A stretch of 64,000 nt of DNA, from assembly GCA_021030915.1 (NCBI GenBank), contig JAGEMR010000022.1:248001-312000 (forward strand), in the 5' to 3' direction. Shown here one piece after another: positions 1 through 12,323 of this stretch. Both the position numbers and the translations under genes were made by a program. The stretch is from Astrothelium macrocarpum (taxonomy: Eukaryota; Ascomycota; Dothideomycetes; Trypetheliales; Trypetheliaceae). The stretch's first letter is position 1. Each line of letters starts with the position of its first letter. Under the pieces are notes generated by a model. The model had not been told where the DNA came from. It worked only from the letters and a program-made list of their open reading frames with translations, and searched no databases.

Positions 1-3000
1 AAGCATTTGATCAAAATCAAGGACAAAGACGGGCATGGGCCATTTGATCTATTGAGCCTAACTATTCGCGATCATAATGCCGATACGACAGGGCGAATGC
101 GGCGAGCAACAGGCTTATCAAGCGATGAGGATACAATTAGCGTAAGCACAGAAGATGCAGAGCATTCGCCACGCGTGCCCTTCCTATGTCCGCGTTTACT
201 TGGAGATGAAGCATATACCTTTGGAAGCAATAAGAATATAACACTTGGCTTTGGTGATGAGGACGATCGACATTTCCCAGAACGTATCACGCTTCGAAGA
301 CCTCTACATCTTTTACAAAGGTTTTACAAAGAGCACATTGAGCTCGAGGCCAAAAAGTGGTCACTGATCGATCCTGCTTACAGCGAGAAATTGCTTTCGG
401 GGCTTTTATCGCCCAAGCCTATCTCAGAGCTTCCGGCAGTAATCCGGAACAGACCAATCGTCATTCACAATGTCCAAATGTCAAAGTTACACACAGCAAT
501 CATTACGGCAGATCCGGAGTCAAATCTCTACATATGTGGACATGGTCCTGGGGGCCGTTTGGGAACTGGTTCGGAATCAACTCAATTTAGTTTTGCGTGC
601 ATTAACGGCGGAGCTTTGACTCACAAGAGAATAGCAAGCATTGCACTGGGGTGTCATCACACGATTGCATTGTCCGATATTGGGGAGATTTTCTCCTGGG
701 GTAGTAATACCTTTGGGCAGCTAGGTCATGGTCTTACGCAATCACCTACGAAGGACGAGGAACCTGTTCAAACACTCCCGCGTCAAATCTTTGGGCCTCT
801 GAAAAAAGAAGTCATCGGAGGTATTGCCGCTTCTCGAATCCACTCGGTCGCTTTTACTTCAACATCTCTCTATACATTTGGGAAGAACGAGGGTCAACTT
901 GGGATTATGGATTCTGATGCCCGTTCATTGACCTGCCAAGCAATTCCTCGAAAAGTCGCAGCATCACTTTTTCCATCCCCAATTGATTCGGTCTGTGCCA
1001 TAGACCATGCGACTGGGTGTCTGTTGGAGAATCACGACGTTTGGGTATTTGCAAACTATGGATATACTAAGCTGTTTCTCTCACTTGGAGCATTCACAAA
1101 TTATTTTTTAAAAGACACATTTCTGACAACAAGGTACGATGCCACGCCATCTGTCTTGAAAATTGCTGGTGGTGGTGACACTATCTGTGCACTCACAAGC
1201 GCTGGAGACATCTACGCTGTTGCAATCAGCAACAAAGCAGAGGGCTTGGTACCCCATACGCCTCCAACCGTTCCAAGCAAGTCTAAAAACGTAGTATCTC
1301 ACATACATAAGATCTGGTCACCAAGAAAAATCAACATGCGAGCAAGGGATGTAGATGTTGACCAAGATGGCTCTATTATTCTGACTACTGAAGCGGGAAG
1401 CGCGTGGCGAAGAATCAGGAGAGCCAAAATCAAGGACGCAAGCGCGGCGGGAATAGGGGAATATCAGCCGAAAAACTACAAATTCTCTCGTATACCCAGT
1501 CTGTTAAGAGTGGTAGGCGTCCGAGCGTCCGGTTTTGGAGCGTATGCAGCTGTAGGGATGGATTGCGCCATCATGCGGGACTCCATTATCATTGAAGAGA
1601 AGACGCTGTGGAAAGACTTGTTGCCACTCTTACCATTTTATACCATGTCCAGATCCATTCCCGAATCTGATTCGGATGATGAAAATCCGCCAATGCGCTT
1701 TTGGCAAGGAATAAAGAGGCCTTCGGATATTGCTTTGATCAGACAACACATTCTTGAGACATCTGATCTCGAGAAAGACTTGACTGAACATATGCGACAA
1801 ACTGCGAATGACCTGAACAGCACTTACGATATAGTGCTGGGGTGTGCGCACTCACACGTTCGCATACCCGTGCACTCATTTATGTTTTGCAGTCGAAGTA
1901 AGATCATCCGTCAAGGTCTTACACAATTTCATCGCTCGCGCTCCTTTGCATTGCCCAATCTTCTCTCGATCGAACACACCAAAACAAGTGAAATTCTGAT
2001 CCAATTCACCGGTCTTGATTTCTTAAGCTTGGTTAATCTTGTCTTATATCTTTATACTGATAGCGTCGTTGATTTCTGGCATCACACGAAACGCGCCCCA
2101 AAGCTTGCCCGTCGGTATAGGCAAATCCGCACCGAGCTTATGAGTTTGGCTTCAAAACTTGAAATGCCTAATCTAGAGCCAGCAGTTCGGCAAATGATTG
2201 AGCCCAAACTAACTTTGAATATGGACCTGGAATGTGCCTTACGGGCAGGTGTGCTGGAAGCCAGCGGAGATGTTATTGTTCAGCTGGAAGAGGCGGAGGT
2301 TCGAGTAGTAAGCGCACTGGTCTGTCAGCGTTGTCCTTTCTTTGAAGGTCTCTTCCATGGACGTGCACATGGCAGGTGGCTCGATGATCGTCGTGGCACC
2401 TACAATGACGCATCCGAAGTAATCACCGTTGATCTCAAGCATGTGACGCCACGCGTTTTCGCTTTCGTGTTAAGGCATATATATGCAGACACTGGGGAGG
2501 AGCTATTCCACGACGTCATTACCGATGACTTGGATATCTTTTTGGATCTTGTGGTAGATGTTTTGGGTGTCGCCAATGAGCTGATGCTTGACCGTCTCTC
2601 GCAGATCTGCCAAAAAGTAATCGGACGTTACAGTGAGTGACTTTGAACAAGTTTGTATGAACGGGACTAACACTTCTAGCCACCATTCGTAATGCTGCTT
2701 CTTTACTTAACGCTATTGCACCCAGTGCTGTCTCACAATTCAAGGATGCAGGTCTTGAGTACCTCACCTGGAATCTTGAAGCAGTCCTCGAGAACGCGTA
2801 TGACTCCAAGTCGGCGACCAGAGTAACAGCTAGCTAACGCTCAATTAGGCTACTCAATGAGCTCGACCCAGACTTGCTCCGGGAGCTAGACGAGAGAGTA
2901 AAAGATAATCAGCGTCAAACACTAAAGCACGTTCGAGGCGATTTGGCTTTAGCTAAGCTTCTGGAACGGCTTCCCAATCTTCCAGAGGCCATTGAGCTTG

Positions 3001-4646
3001 ATAAGCGGGCCAGGCTGGACGGCATCATGATACAAGCAAAATATTTTGAGGGTAGTAATCGAATCATCAACTCGATCAAGTCTGGAAGCGCAGACGAGCT
3101 GCAGCTGCCATCGCTTACGCCGCTATCCCAACGGAAATCTTCCAAAGGAATACGGTCAGCAATCAGCCCAGAGATTAAGGGTAATATTCCACCATCTGAC
3201 CTGCTTTTTGACATGGACGACGAGACGGTCATGCTTCCTGCAGCAGCTTCCAAGGATCCATCAGAGCAACAAAGGACCGCGTCTAAGGGCGAAATCCAGC
3301 AAATCAACAGTCCACTACTAAGTCCTCATTCAAATATTTGGCTTGATTCAAAGGGGAAGCCTCTTCCCATATCCCAAGATATTCCAGTTCCTGGTTTGTC
3401 CCCAAGTGCCTCGCCTTTAGACAACAAGATGACATTTACTACGGATATACCTGAATCTCCAGATTTGAAGACACAAAATACTCCTTGGGGAGCTTCTCCG
3501 TTGCACGCAACAAAATTGGGTCTAAAGGAAATCATGGCACAGGCCTCTGCAAGCCGCACGTCAAACATTTCTCTGGCCCTTTCTTCCCAATCTGGCCAAA
3601 AAACACACGACAAAGGTTCAACACAGTCTACATCACGAATGTCACAAAAAGATCGTAAAAAGCTGCAGCACGTCCAGCAGCCAGCCGAACCTTTTAAGGA
3701 GAGTGATAATATACCGCCTCCAGAACCCATAAGCACCACGCCTCCTGACACCACAAACGTCGCACCTTGGCAGACGGCAACGAAAGGTCCTAAAGTCCCC
3801 CTCAAGGACGTCATCAGCGAAGAAATGAAGACACACCCAGCCGAGGCTAGTACTCAGCCTGCGTCGCGCAACTCATCTGCGCCTCAGCTCGACATTAAGC
3901 ACGTTACTTCAAACCCAAAGACTGCGACCAAGGATCCGAGAAAATCTAATGACAAAATCGCTCAGTCTTCAATGCAACAGCGAAGCCTTTTGTCTCCGCT
4001 GACGCCTGGGGGGTTGCTAAACAACAGCTCCAATACACAACAAACTTCTAAAACGCCGCCTTCACGGTCGATCTCTACACCCATGGCTGCTCCAATGTCA
4101 TCCTCGCCATCTGCTCCACCACCGGCTATTCGTTCGATTTCACACATGCAGAACCCATTGTCCGCTGCAGCAAGAGCTGCGAGGCCAACAATGGGTCTCA
4201 GTATGTCGCAGATTGTGTCGCAGCAACAAGCGGAGAAAGACATTGTCCGTGGAGCTGCGACAGCGAAACGGAATTTGGAGGATATTCAGCTTGAGCAAGA
4301 GTTTCAGAAGTGGTGGGAAAGCGAGAGCAGGAAGGTCCAGGGCATCGTGGAAGAGGTAGAGGAGGGAAACGAAGCTGATAATTTGGGTAAGCGGGCAAAC
4401 GGGCAAAGGCAAAGCCGTAGAGGAGGTGGGCGAGGCCGTGGCAAGGGAAAGAGAATGGAGAGTACAAGGCCTGAGGGACACAACAGAGCCACAGAAAATG
4501 AAGCTACAACGGCAACGAGAGGCGAAAAGGGTCGTCAGAGTCGTCGTGGAAAAGATGGTGGGAGACGAGTTGCGCCGGATAAACAGAACAGCACTGAGGG
4601 CAGGTTCTCGCATGAACGTGTACATACTACTGTTGTAAATACATAG
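1..4646 (+). CDS. Ankyrin/RCC1/BTB protein, IBtk-like (5' end outside window)
   Basis: Exons <1..2632, 2680..2797 and 2849..4646 (introns of 47 and 51 nt, GTGAGT...TAG and GTATGA...TAG) give 1515 residues without a start; the first in-frame candidate at position 7 is TTG, so the gene begins upstream. The first ~30 residues look like the end of an ankyrin region. RCC1-type repeats follow (blocks such as AYTFGSNKN, EIFSWGSNTFGQLGHG and SLYTFGKNEGQLG, roughly residues 65-310), then two BTB/POZ domains (from about residue 608, YDIVLGCAHSHVRIPVHS, and about 756, GDVIVQLEEAEVRVV). A long Ser/Pro-rich stretch leads to a conserved helical segment near FQKWWESESRKVQ and an Arg/Gly-rich basic end. This order matches the animal IBtk family, some members of which act as Cullin-3 substrate adaptors; that role here is inference. 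Confidence 0.9.
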
Positions 4647-4890
4647 AATTGCATACTTGGTTTTGTCATTCACAACTTTTCTTAAAAAGGAAAAGGGAGA
4701 AAAAAAAAAGAATAGCTATAAGAAGCACTTCGATCATTGATTAAGCGAGCCTTTTATAAACGGTGAGGATGTTGTTGTCAAGCATGAGTCAGGAAACCTC
4801 TTCTGGTGGTTCTAGTATATTGCTATCATTATCAGCGCGCCTAGCCACGTCCATCTTTATTAGGATTAAAAAAAGCTTTGCATCTTTATA

Positions 4891-5484
4891 ATGCCTGAAT
4901 CCGCCAAGATTTGGGGGCAAACACTGGACGACGGTACCGGGTTTCTCATCTCTTCATCTCGAAGTCATATTGATGCGTCCTTTGTCAATGACGTACTAGC
5001 ATCGGAAGAGATCCATTGGGGAACACGAATGGAACCCAATGACCTCGAACTCATGCTGGATAATTCCTTGACGTTTGGTCTATATGTCAAAGTGGCAGCC
5101 AACTCATCGAATCTCCAGGTCACTATCGATTCGTTGCGCAAAGAAGACTTCAAGCAAATCGGCTTAGCGCGACTGATCACAGATAAGACGACATTTGCCT
5201 ACATGACCGATGTCTATATCACTAAGGAATATCGTGGTCTGGGACTCGGTCGCTGGCTCATGACCGCAGTTCAAGAGACTGTTGATGCTATGCCTAATTT
5301 ACGACGGCTGATGCTGCTAACGAGTGGGGGATCGGATTTCTCAGCAGAGGGCAATATCCGAACCAAGATTGGATTCTACGAGGAAACACTAGGAATGAGT
5401 GTGTTCAAAGGAAGTAATGGACTTGTTTGTATGAACCGGGCTGGAAAAAGCAAGAGTTTTGAAGGAGTGAAGGGTAGCTCGTGA
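4891..5484 (+). CDS. GNAT-family N-acetyltransferase
   Basis: Single-exon gene of 197 residues. The core carries YMTDVYITKEYRGLGLGRWL, where RGLGLG fits the acetyl-CoA-binding motif A (R/Q-x-x-G-x-G/A) of GNAT enzymes. The N-terminal part (FLISSSRSHID...LMLDNSLTFGLYV) resembles small fungal GNAT proteins. The substrate cannot be read from the sequence. No signal peptide or membrane segment is visible, so it is probably cytosolic or nuclear. It lies 244 bp downstream of the IBtk-like gene on the same strand. The ATG at 4891 opens the domain-containing frame and is the best start. Confidence 0.88.
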   Translation: MPESAKIWGQTLDDGTGFLISSSRSHIDASFVNDVLASEEIHWGTRMEPNDLELMLDNSLTFGLYVKVAANSSNLQVTIDSLRKEDFKQIGLARLITDKTTFAYMTDVYITKEYRGLGLGRWLMTAVQETVDAMPNLRRLMLLTSGGSDFSAEGNIRTKIGFYEETLGMSVFKGSNGLVCMNRAGKSKSFEGVKGSS

Positions 5485-5686
5485 TGGCTTCTAGATCTAC
5501 ACAATGGAAGAAAAGACATGTGTGTTTGTGCATAGCTGGGTGGATGATCACGACATATACCCAAACAACGTGTCGAGAAAGACTTATGAGTAGCGATGAC
5601 CAAAAATAAAACTACGTCGGACTAAGTCACTAATAAAATACTGTAGACATACTAGGTAGGTAGAAATCTTGTGAGAGGCCTCCCAT
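5485..5686. other. Spacer between GNAT gene and transposon
   Basis: No ORF or repeat is seen. It ends with CCAT (5683-5686), which matches the four bases just outside the right end of the following element (7180-7183). Confidence 0.5.
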
Positions 5687-5772
5687 CAGGCATACGGACA
5701 AAACAGGTGGGACCACACAACCCGCGTTCCCCCATCAACCCCACCATATTTACTAGTAAACAGTGGGAGCTG
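5687..5772 (+). repeat. Left terminal inverted repeat of the Tc1/mariner-type element
   Basis: 86 bp, complementary to 7094-7179 with one mismatch. It includes GGTGGGACCACACAACC and the inner palindrome TTTACTAGTAAA. It is much richer in G+C than the interior. Confidence 0.95.
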
Positions 5773-5859
5773 TCGGGCTGCTCCACCTCAACACATTTAA
5801 TTCATATACAGATAAATAAAAAATAAAGCAATTTGATCAGTTAGTTAAATTTTCGTCTT

Positions 5860-6880
5860 ATTAAAATTTGGTGGAGAAATTTTGATTATTCAAATAAATA
5901 TATAAACGGTTCTATATGATCAATATCTGTCTATTAATCTCGTCTTGATTCAGCTGATTCCATTCATAACGAATGGTTCTGATAAACTGTTTTTATGTGA
6001 GGCTGCCATAATGGTTCATACGAATTCGCTGTTTGATAATCCTTCATATCGTTTCAATAATACTGAAGTCAGAATTATACGGATAGTTTATATACGATTT
6101 GATTCTATATTGTTATTTGAAATTGTTGACAGAATTCTATTTTAAACGATTGTCATGAGCATTATTTTCATTCTTTTTAAAAATGATATATTCTCGAAGG
6201 TGTTTGGGTAGAGTAGTTTGATGTGTATGAAGAGCAGATAGATAGATATTATTCAAAATCTCCACATATTATTCTTGCGTGAGATTTCCAATTTTTTCTT
6301 GATTCCAATATAAATATAGTTCAATTTTGAAATTCCAATCAATAACAGTCCAATAATATAATATGATATTATTTTTTTGAGATTTGAATTGTATATAATC
6401 AGGTTCACAGCGCTATCAATAATATCTAATAATCCAATAATGATTCTTCTGATTAATAATAAAATGAATCTCATTTAAGAAATGTACGAATTTCCAATTC
6501 TCATCATTTCAGTTGAAATATTGTCTAATAAAATCGATTCGCTTCTGTTTTGATACAGATTTGATGTATCATCCCCAGTATATTTTATAGCGGTGATAAC
6601 CTCGTTCAATAAATCGTCTCTTCAGTATATGAGTAGAACAGGGTAGGTTCAGTTGCATACACATATTCGACAACGTCAAAATACGGTATTCGAAATTGAA
6701 TATGATCCAACAAAGAATGGCTGTGAGAAATGTATGATTGAGGATTCGATGATGTCCTGAATTCGTCATTGGATCTGTATATCAAGGAATTGGATCCTTC
6801 AGATGGCGATAGGCGATAGAACGAGGATAATTCAATATTTGAAGGATTTCATATTTGGATCGACGATGAAATGGTGAATA
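5860..6880 (-). pseudogene. RIP-damaged Tc1/mariner-like DDE transposase
   Basis: Reading the minus strand across frames gives recognisable blocks in the right order: a helix-turn-helix-like end (LKRRFIERGYHRYK, about 6584-6640), a block around FLNEIHFIINQKNHYWII (6440-6480) corresponding to the first catalytic Asp with D changed to N, a middle block with W..I..NFKIELYLY (6300-6360), FKKNENNAHDNR (about 6150-6180) for the second Asp region, and YNSDFSIIETI (6053-6079) followed by TGA then RIIKQRI, matching the SPDLNPIE-x-x-W-x-x-LK motif of Tc1/mariner transposases. D-to-N, G-to-D/E and W-to-stop changes are all G-to-A on the coding strand, as RIP produces. There are many stops and frame breaks; it is not functional. 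Confidence 0.82.
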
Positions 6881-7093
6881 ATTATCTTCGATTTCGAATG
6901 TTTATTTTAAAACAGATCAATGAGGTGTATAAACGACCTTATTTGACTGACGAAATAGCAGCTCATAATCAGATGTTAGCAATTCACGTGTGTCAATATG
7001 GCCATTAAGATTGCAGCTTACCATCATGGTTAAATGAGACGAAATCAATTTTGAAAACAGATGAAAGCAAGATATGTGGGTGGAATTGCCCAG

Positions 7094-7179
7094 CAGCTCC
7101 CACTGTTTACTAGTAAATTTGGTGGGGTTGATGGGGGAACGCGGGTTGTGTGGTCCCACCTGTTTTGTCCGTATGCCTG
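7094..7179 (-). repeat. Right terminal inverted repeat of the Tc1/mariner-type element
   Basis: Inverted copy of 5687-5772 with one mismatch. It is followed by CCAT at 7180-7183, matching the bases left of the element. Confidence 0.95.
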
Positions 7180-7183
7180 CCAT

Positions 7184-7671
7184 ATTCCTCTCGCTTACTG
7201 ACCTCATCCCTGCATGTTGGTGGTTGTCCGGGCGATGCCTGAGCTTTTATCGATAAGTCAAATGTCCACCATACGACTCGCTCGCACTCAATACCTGATA
7301 ATTACGCGTAATCCCTCGAGGTAATATCTCCTGGAGTGCAAAGGTATTGGATTCTGTCGCTCGTGGTCTCAAAATTGTCTACTGACCTTCATCTTAGAGG
7401 CAAGAATCGCACCCTGCACCAGGTGCAAACACCCCAGGATACCTTCGCTTCAGCCTTTACAACAGCAGGCGATCTCCTTAGTCTGTCAGAATTTGGGAGA
7501 GGAGGGCAGTTTTCTCTCCAAGCCCCCGTAGAATTCAAGCTTGGCACAATCGTTTGATTTTCTTATTCGAGGCTTGGAACGAAAGAGAGCTGGACAGACA
7601 GCGAGACATAGCTTCGCTGAAGGCAAGAAAACAAAGCACTCCTCTCAGCCTCAACATTAAGTCCAAAAGGT
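7184..7671. other. Upstream region of the SNF2 gene
   Basis: 488 bp between the transposon and the SNF2-family start codon. It should hold the promoter and 5' leader. No clear TATA box or protein-coding exon was recognised. A stop in the SNF2 frame lies about 50 bp before the chosen ATG. Confidence 0.4.
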
Positions 7672-10600
7672 ATGGTGAATCAACGGGAAGATCCACGGCC
7701 ATCTCCAGCCAAATCGCAATTTCCGGCAACAAGTACAACATCTGAAAAACCGAAGCCTACACAATCTACTCTGCCAACTCCGTCAGAATCTCGGGTACCA
7801 AACCCGCTACAAGAGGTCGTCAATGGTCAGCCTCAATTCGGAAAGACAAGCCCTTTGCGGAATAATCTGAAGCCTGAGCAACCGCAAATCTCCAAACCGT
7901 GGCCTCAGAATACTCAACCTCGTCCATACTTTCAGGTCAATAAACCTTTCGCTCAACCTAGATCTATCTCTGAGGATTCAAAAACATCTCCGGATGTTGT
8001 TGAAATTCCTAAGCCCACAAATGTACCTTTTAGAGATATTCCGGCAGCTCCTCGTCCGGTGTTCTCTTCACTCGGTCCCAACACAACATTCGAAGCTTTC
8101 GATGCCCGAACATACAACCCAAATAGAATCCAACAATATGGCGCTGCTGATCAGATGGTCGCCAACTATGTGTCGAACAAAATTGATTTGACTAATGATT
8201 ATGATGGCTTCAACCCTGACGCCGCATTCCAAGACCGAGATAAATTTGGTGCTGCGGATCCATTCACTTATGTCGATGTAGCTAAAGCCAATGAAAATAT
8301 CAAAGCTCTTCTTGAAGGTGCATTCGAGGACGAAGAGGACAAGCCCAAGGTACGGTTACGATCCAGGAAAGCCAAGCCTATACCAAAAGAGCCTAAGAGT
8401 CTTAGTGAGAAGCTTGAGGCCCTGGAGGCAACGGAAAGCAAGGTTGAAGATGCGGTGGAGGATGAAGAAGAAGAAGAGGACGGTATAGTTGATGGCCTGA
8501 GTGTGAGACTTCTTCCACATCAAGTTGAAGGCGTAGCATGGATGGTTGATAAAGAAATCGGAACTAAGAAGAAGAATGGCGTTCTACCTAAAGGCGGCAT
8601 CTTGGCCGATGATATGGGACTTGGAAAGACCATTCAGTCGGTTGCTCTTATCCTTACAAACCCCCGACCAGCTGTGCCATCTTCCCCAAAACCAAAATCA
8701 AAGCCTACTGTTCCTACCGGCGCAACAAAATGTACTCTCGTCGTTGCACCGCTTGCGCTCATCAAACAATGGGAGTCTGAGATTAGCACCAAAGTGACCT
8801 CTGACCACAAACTCAAAGTCCTTGTTCATCACGGCCCAAATCGTACTAAGCGATCAAAAGACCTCGAAAAATACGATGTCGTCATTTCGACTTATCAAAT
8901 CATTGCTTCTGAACATGCGGGCTCGCAAATGGGCAACTCTGATGGTCTTCGTGTTGGCTGCATGGGCGTTCACTGGTATCGTATTATTCTGGATGAGGCA
9001 CATACTATTAAGAACCGAAACGCAAAATCGACACAGGCATGCTACGCTCTGCGTTCAGTGTATCGTTGGTGTCTCACAGGAACACCCATGCAGAACAATC
9101 TGGATGAACTGCAGAGCTTGATCCGATTCTTGCGGATCAAGCCTTATCATGAACTCGGACCATGGAAAGAACAAATCACCACACTGATGAAGAATGGGCG
9201 CGGAGGAATAGCCATGAAGCGATTGGGCTACTTTCTAAAGGCGTTTATGAAGCGACGAACGAAAGACGTGCTCAAAGGAGAAGGAGCATTGAATCCCGGT
9301 GGCAAGACGGAAAAAGACAAGGATGGCAAAGCCTCAAATGGCTTCAAGATTGTTGAGAGGAAAGTTAAGAGCGTTGTAGTACAATTCGATGCTGACGAGC
9401 GATCTTTCTATGATAAGCTGCAGGAAAGAGCACAAAGCCGTCTTGAGGAGATGATGGGTGACAAAAAGAAAGACTATATTGGAGCTTTAGTGCTGCTTCT
9501 AAGGTTGAGACAGGCATGCAATCATCCTCAACTTGTCGGCGGAAGTGCTGCTAGAGATAATGATGCACCGCAAAGCTCGCAAACGGGTAGTAAACAAAGT
9601 TCAACGAAAGAGGACGATTTAGATGATATTGCAAATATGCTAAAGGGCTTGTCCGTTACTACGAAGAAATGCGACATTTGTCAGGTGGAACTATCAAGCG
9701 ATCTGGCGGCAGATGGGGCAATCCGTTGTGAAGACTGTGAGCAAGATCTTGCTTCTCAGCTAGAATTAAAGAAGGGCGACAAGAAGGGTCAGAAGAAGCG
9801 TAGGAAACATGGGAAGAACCGAAAGTCCCGACACATTGACGCAGAGAAGACAGACGCCACAGTGTCAACATCTCGTCGTCTTAAGAAAGTCGTACTTGAC
9901 AGTGACGACGAGGAAGAAGCTAATGGACAATGGGTGGTTCCAAAATCTCAACAACACACTCCCGATCTTGGCAAGGCTGGCGATACTGATGATGAGAATG
10001 CAGAGGGTGAAGGAGAGAATCTCGGTTCCGAAGATTCCGAAACCGACAAAGACGATACTGAGGACCAAACCTCAACCAAGAAACCCAAGAAAAATATCGA
10101 CCTCGTGTCTTCTGATATGGAAAGCGATGCTTCAGATACGGGATCAAGCGAGGAAGAGGAAGGAGCCGATGACAGCTTTTCATCGGACGACGACGAACCT
10201 GTGGACGGAGTATATCCCTCTTCCAAAATCCGTTATCTCCTCAATATCCTTAAGAAGGAGACTGAGGAGCACAAAGTCATCGTCTTCTCCCAGTTCACAT
10301 CGATGCTCGATCTCATCGAACCTTTTGTCAAAACCGCGGGTTTCAATTTCACCCGCTACGACGGCAGCATGAGAAATGATCAGCGAGAAGCAAGTCTGAA
10401 CAAACTTCGAACAGACCGCCGCACTCGCGTCCTCCTTTGCAGTCTCAAATGTGGCAGTCTCGGCCTCAACCTCACTGCTGCTAGTCGAGTAGTCATTCTC
10501 GAACCCTTTTGGAATCCTGTAAGACTCCCTAGCCCTTTCCACTAACCTTCTCCCGTATCCTCCCACTCTTCCTCCCACTCTTTTTGTCCCCATAAATCCA

Positions 10601-11009
10601 CTTACTGACTCCACCCTCCCAACAGTTCGTCGAAGAACAAGCCATCGACCGCGTGCACCGCCTCAACCAAACTGTCGACGTGGTCGTCTACAAGCTCACC
10701 GTCGCCGGCACGGTCGAGGAGCGCATCCTCGCGCTGCAGGAGAAGAAGCGCGCTCTCGCCGAGGCGGCCGTCGAGGGCGGCAAGGCCGTCGGCAAGCTCG
10801 ATATGAAGGACATCATGCAGCTGTTCCAGAGCGACGCCAAGGACCCTATTGATGTGAAGAGTGTCGGGTTGGGCAGGATGGAAAGGGTGTTGGAGAGTTC
10901 GCCGGTGAAGAATGATGCGGACGAGAGGGAGAGGGTGGGTGGGGTGGGCAAGGGGAGTGCTGGTGGGGAGAAGAAGAGCGAGCATGCTGTGTATGGACGG
11001 CGTTGGTAA
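7672..11009 (+). CDS. SNF2-family DNA-dependent ATPase (Rad5/Rad16/Uls1-type)
   Basis: Exons 7672..10518 and 10626..11009 (107-nt intron; EPFWNP joins FVEEQAIDRVHRLNQ) give 1076 residues. A Ser/Pro-rich N-terminus and an acidic stretch precede the SNF2_N domain: LLPHQVEGVAWM (about residue 277), Walker A in ILADDMGLGKT, DEAH box (about 441), LTGTPMQNN. Inserted between the two ATPase lobes are a four-Cys pair (CDIC at about 667, CEDC about 20 residues later) and a long acidic, Ser-rich linker. Helicase_C follows with VIVFSQFTSMLDLI, LLCSLKCGSLGLNL and the split motif VI (QAIDRVHRLNQ). It probably remodels DNA-bound proteins in repair or chromatin. The insert has only CxxC...CxxC rather than a full RING, so ubiquitin-ligase activity is not supported. 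The start is the first ATG after an in-frame stop. Confidence 0.92.
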
Positions 11010-11331
11010 GGTATGATGAGAGAAATACCCAAATGTGGATACAATCAAATTTTTTTTTTTTATTCGTTTCTTTAGATATTGGTGTTTTCTGGGTTTGATA
11101 GACACACACGGAAGGCCTGGAAGTTTTTCTTTGGGTGGTGCTTTGGAGACGAGAATGGGTAGTCTTGGAGTTGACCTCTCGTTTCTAGACCACCAGAGCC
11201 TGTTTGAAACCAGCTTTTTCTTCTATTCATTGCCTACTCTCGTACTAAATACTAACAGCCTTCATTCTCATTACCAAGCCCCAAACCCATTCACCCTTTC
11301 ATTCAAAATTAATTTCACGGCCTCCCATCAA
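11010..11331. other. Convergent 3' intergenic region
   Basis: 322 bp between the stop codons of the SNF2 gene and the small minus-strand gene. It contains a T run near 11049-11060 and must hold both 3' ends. Nothing else is seen. Confidence 0.5.
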
Positions 11332-11691
11332 TCACTCACCCCCGTTCTTCCCACCAATCTCCTCCACCGTCTCCCCAACATCCGGCCCCACGGCCAACAT
11401 CCCCTTCCTCCCCTTGTTCGCGGCCTCTTCAGCTTTCTTCCTCGCCTCCTCTGCCTGCCTTTGCAACTTCTGCTGCCTCGCCAAGCGCTTAAACTGCCAC
11501 ACGCTGCCGTCGTCGGTGCACTTGTCGCACGCCTTGTCGATCCAGTACACGTCGTCAAAGTGCATGCGTCGTGCGTCTGACAGGGCGTCTGTGGTCGTGC
11601 AGGGGACGTTGGTGGAGGCGGCCATGGGGCACTGCATCGTGGTCGTGACGAGACAGCCGCAGGTATGATTTTGGGACTTGGTGAGGCACAT
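11332..11691 (-). CDS. Small Cys-rich hypothetical protein with a charged helical tail
   Basis: 119 residues from the ATG at 11691. An upstream in-frame extension to 11919 exists, but its Ser/Pro-rich composition looks like untranslated leader. The N-terminal half has CGC, QCP, PC and CDKC cysteines (MCLTKSQNHTCGC, then KACDKC), a pattern seen in short conserved fungal proteins of unknown function that often start with MC. The second half is a charged helix (QKLQRQAEEARKKAEEAANK). There is no signal peptide, so the cysteines are more likely to bind metal than to form secreted disulfides; that is inference. Function not recognised. Confidence 0.6.
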   Translation of the reverse strand: MCLTKSQNHTCGCLVTTTMQCPMAASTNVPCTTTDALSDARRMHFDDVYWIDKACDKCTDDGSVWQFKRLARQQKLQRQAEEARKKAEEAANKGRKGMLAVGPDVGETVEEIGGKNGGE

Positions 11692-12323
11692 TGTGGTGAG
11701 ACTGGGTGATATTGACTGAGAAGGAGAGTCGAGCGGGCTATGTGGCGGGTGGTCTGGAGGGCGAAGGTTGGATGGAATTGAAGCGCGAAGTGGGTGTAAG
11801 TAGGTTGCTTTTGGGTTCGTAGAAGGAGAAGATTGGAATGAACGCGCTTGAGTACGGAATCCCCAGTGTGAGGGTGATAGTGAAGACGCGTGAAACATGG
11901 TGATTGAGGGTTCTGTCATATGCGTACTTGAAGAATGCGAGAGGCAGGATCAAACACACTCTGTTGCTCCGTGACTCCAGGAGAAGTAATGGAAATCTTT
12001 CACCAGATTGACAAACTTACGTGTCTCGTTTTTTGAATTGAATTCGCCCATCATGTAAATGTAACAAAGTCTTCACATGCGAAGAAATAGGGACTGACAA
12101 ACATGATGAAAACTTTTGCTTAGACACACTGAATACGCTATGCGAACCCATTACCCGAGGTTTCAGAACAAAAGTATCATCGTGATGTGCGGCCTCTCAC
12201 CATCTGTATTATACACACATTGACGATACTCACCAGCCCGCCAATCGCCGCTAATATGCCACTTTGTGAAATTAACCCACCCACCTCGCCTTCCCCCTCT
12301 CCTCTACACTCCCTCCTCCCACC
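11692..12323. other. Intergenic region upstream of the small Cys-rich gene
   Basis: 632 bp. The part next to 11692 should be the promoter and leader of the small minus-strand gene; the part near 12323 is the 3' flank of the DUF21-CBS gene. No other feature was seen. Confidence 0.4.

Larger units (their letters stand above)
5687..7179 (-). mobile_element. Degraded Tc1/mariner-type DNA transposon, 1493 bp
   Basis: Bounded by inverted repeats 5687-5772 and 7094-7179 (86 bp each, one mismatch: T at the left against A on the matching strand at the right). Outer ends read CAGGCATACGG. The sequence CCAT flanks both sides as a possible 4-bp target duplication. The similarity continues weakly inward beyond 86 bp. 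The interior is strongly AT-rich and carries a broken transposase on the minus strand (separate entry). Canonical Tc1/mariner elements duplicate TA, so the flanks are atypical and the exact ends are not certain. Confidence 0.88.
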
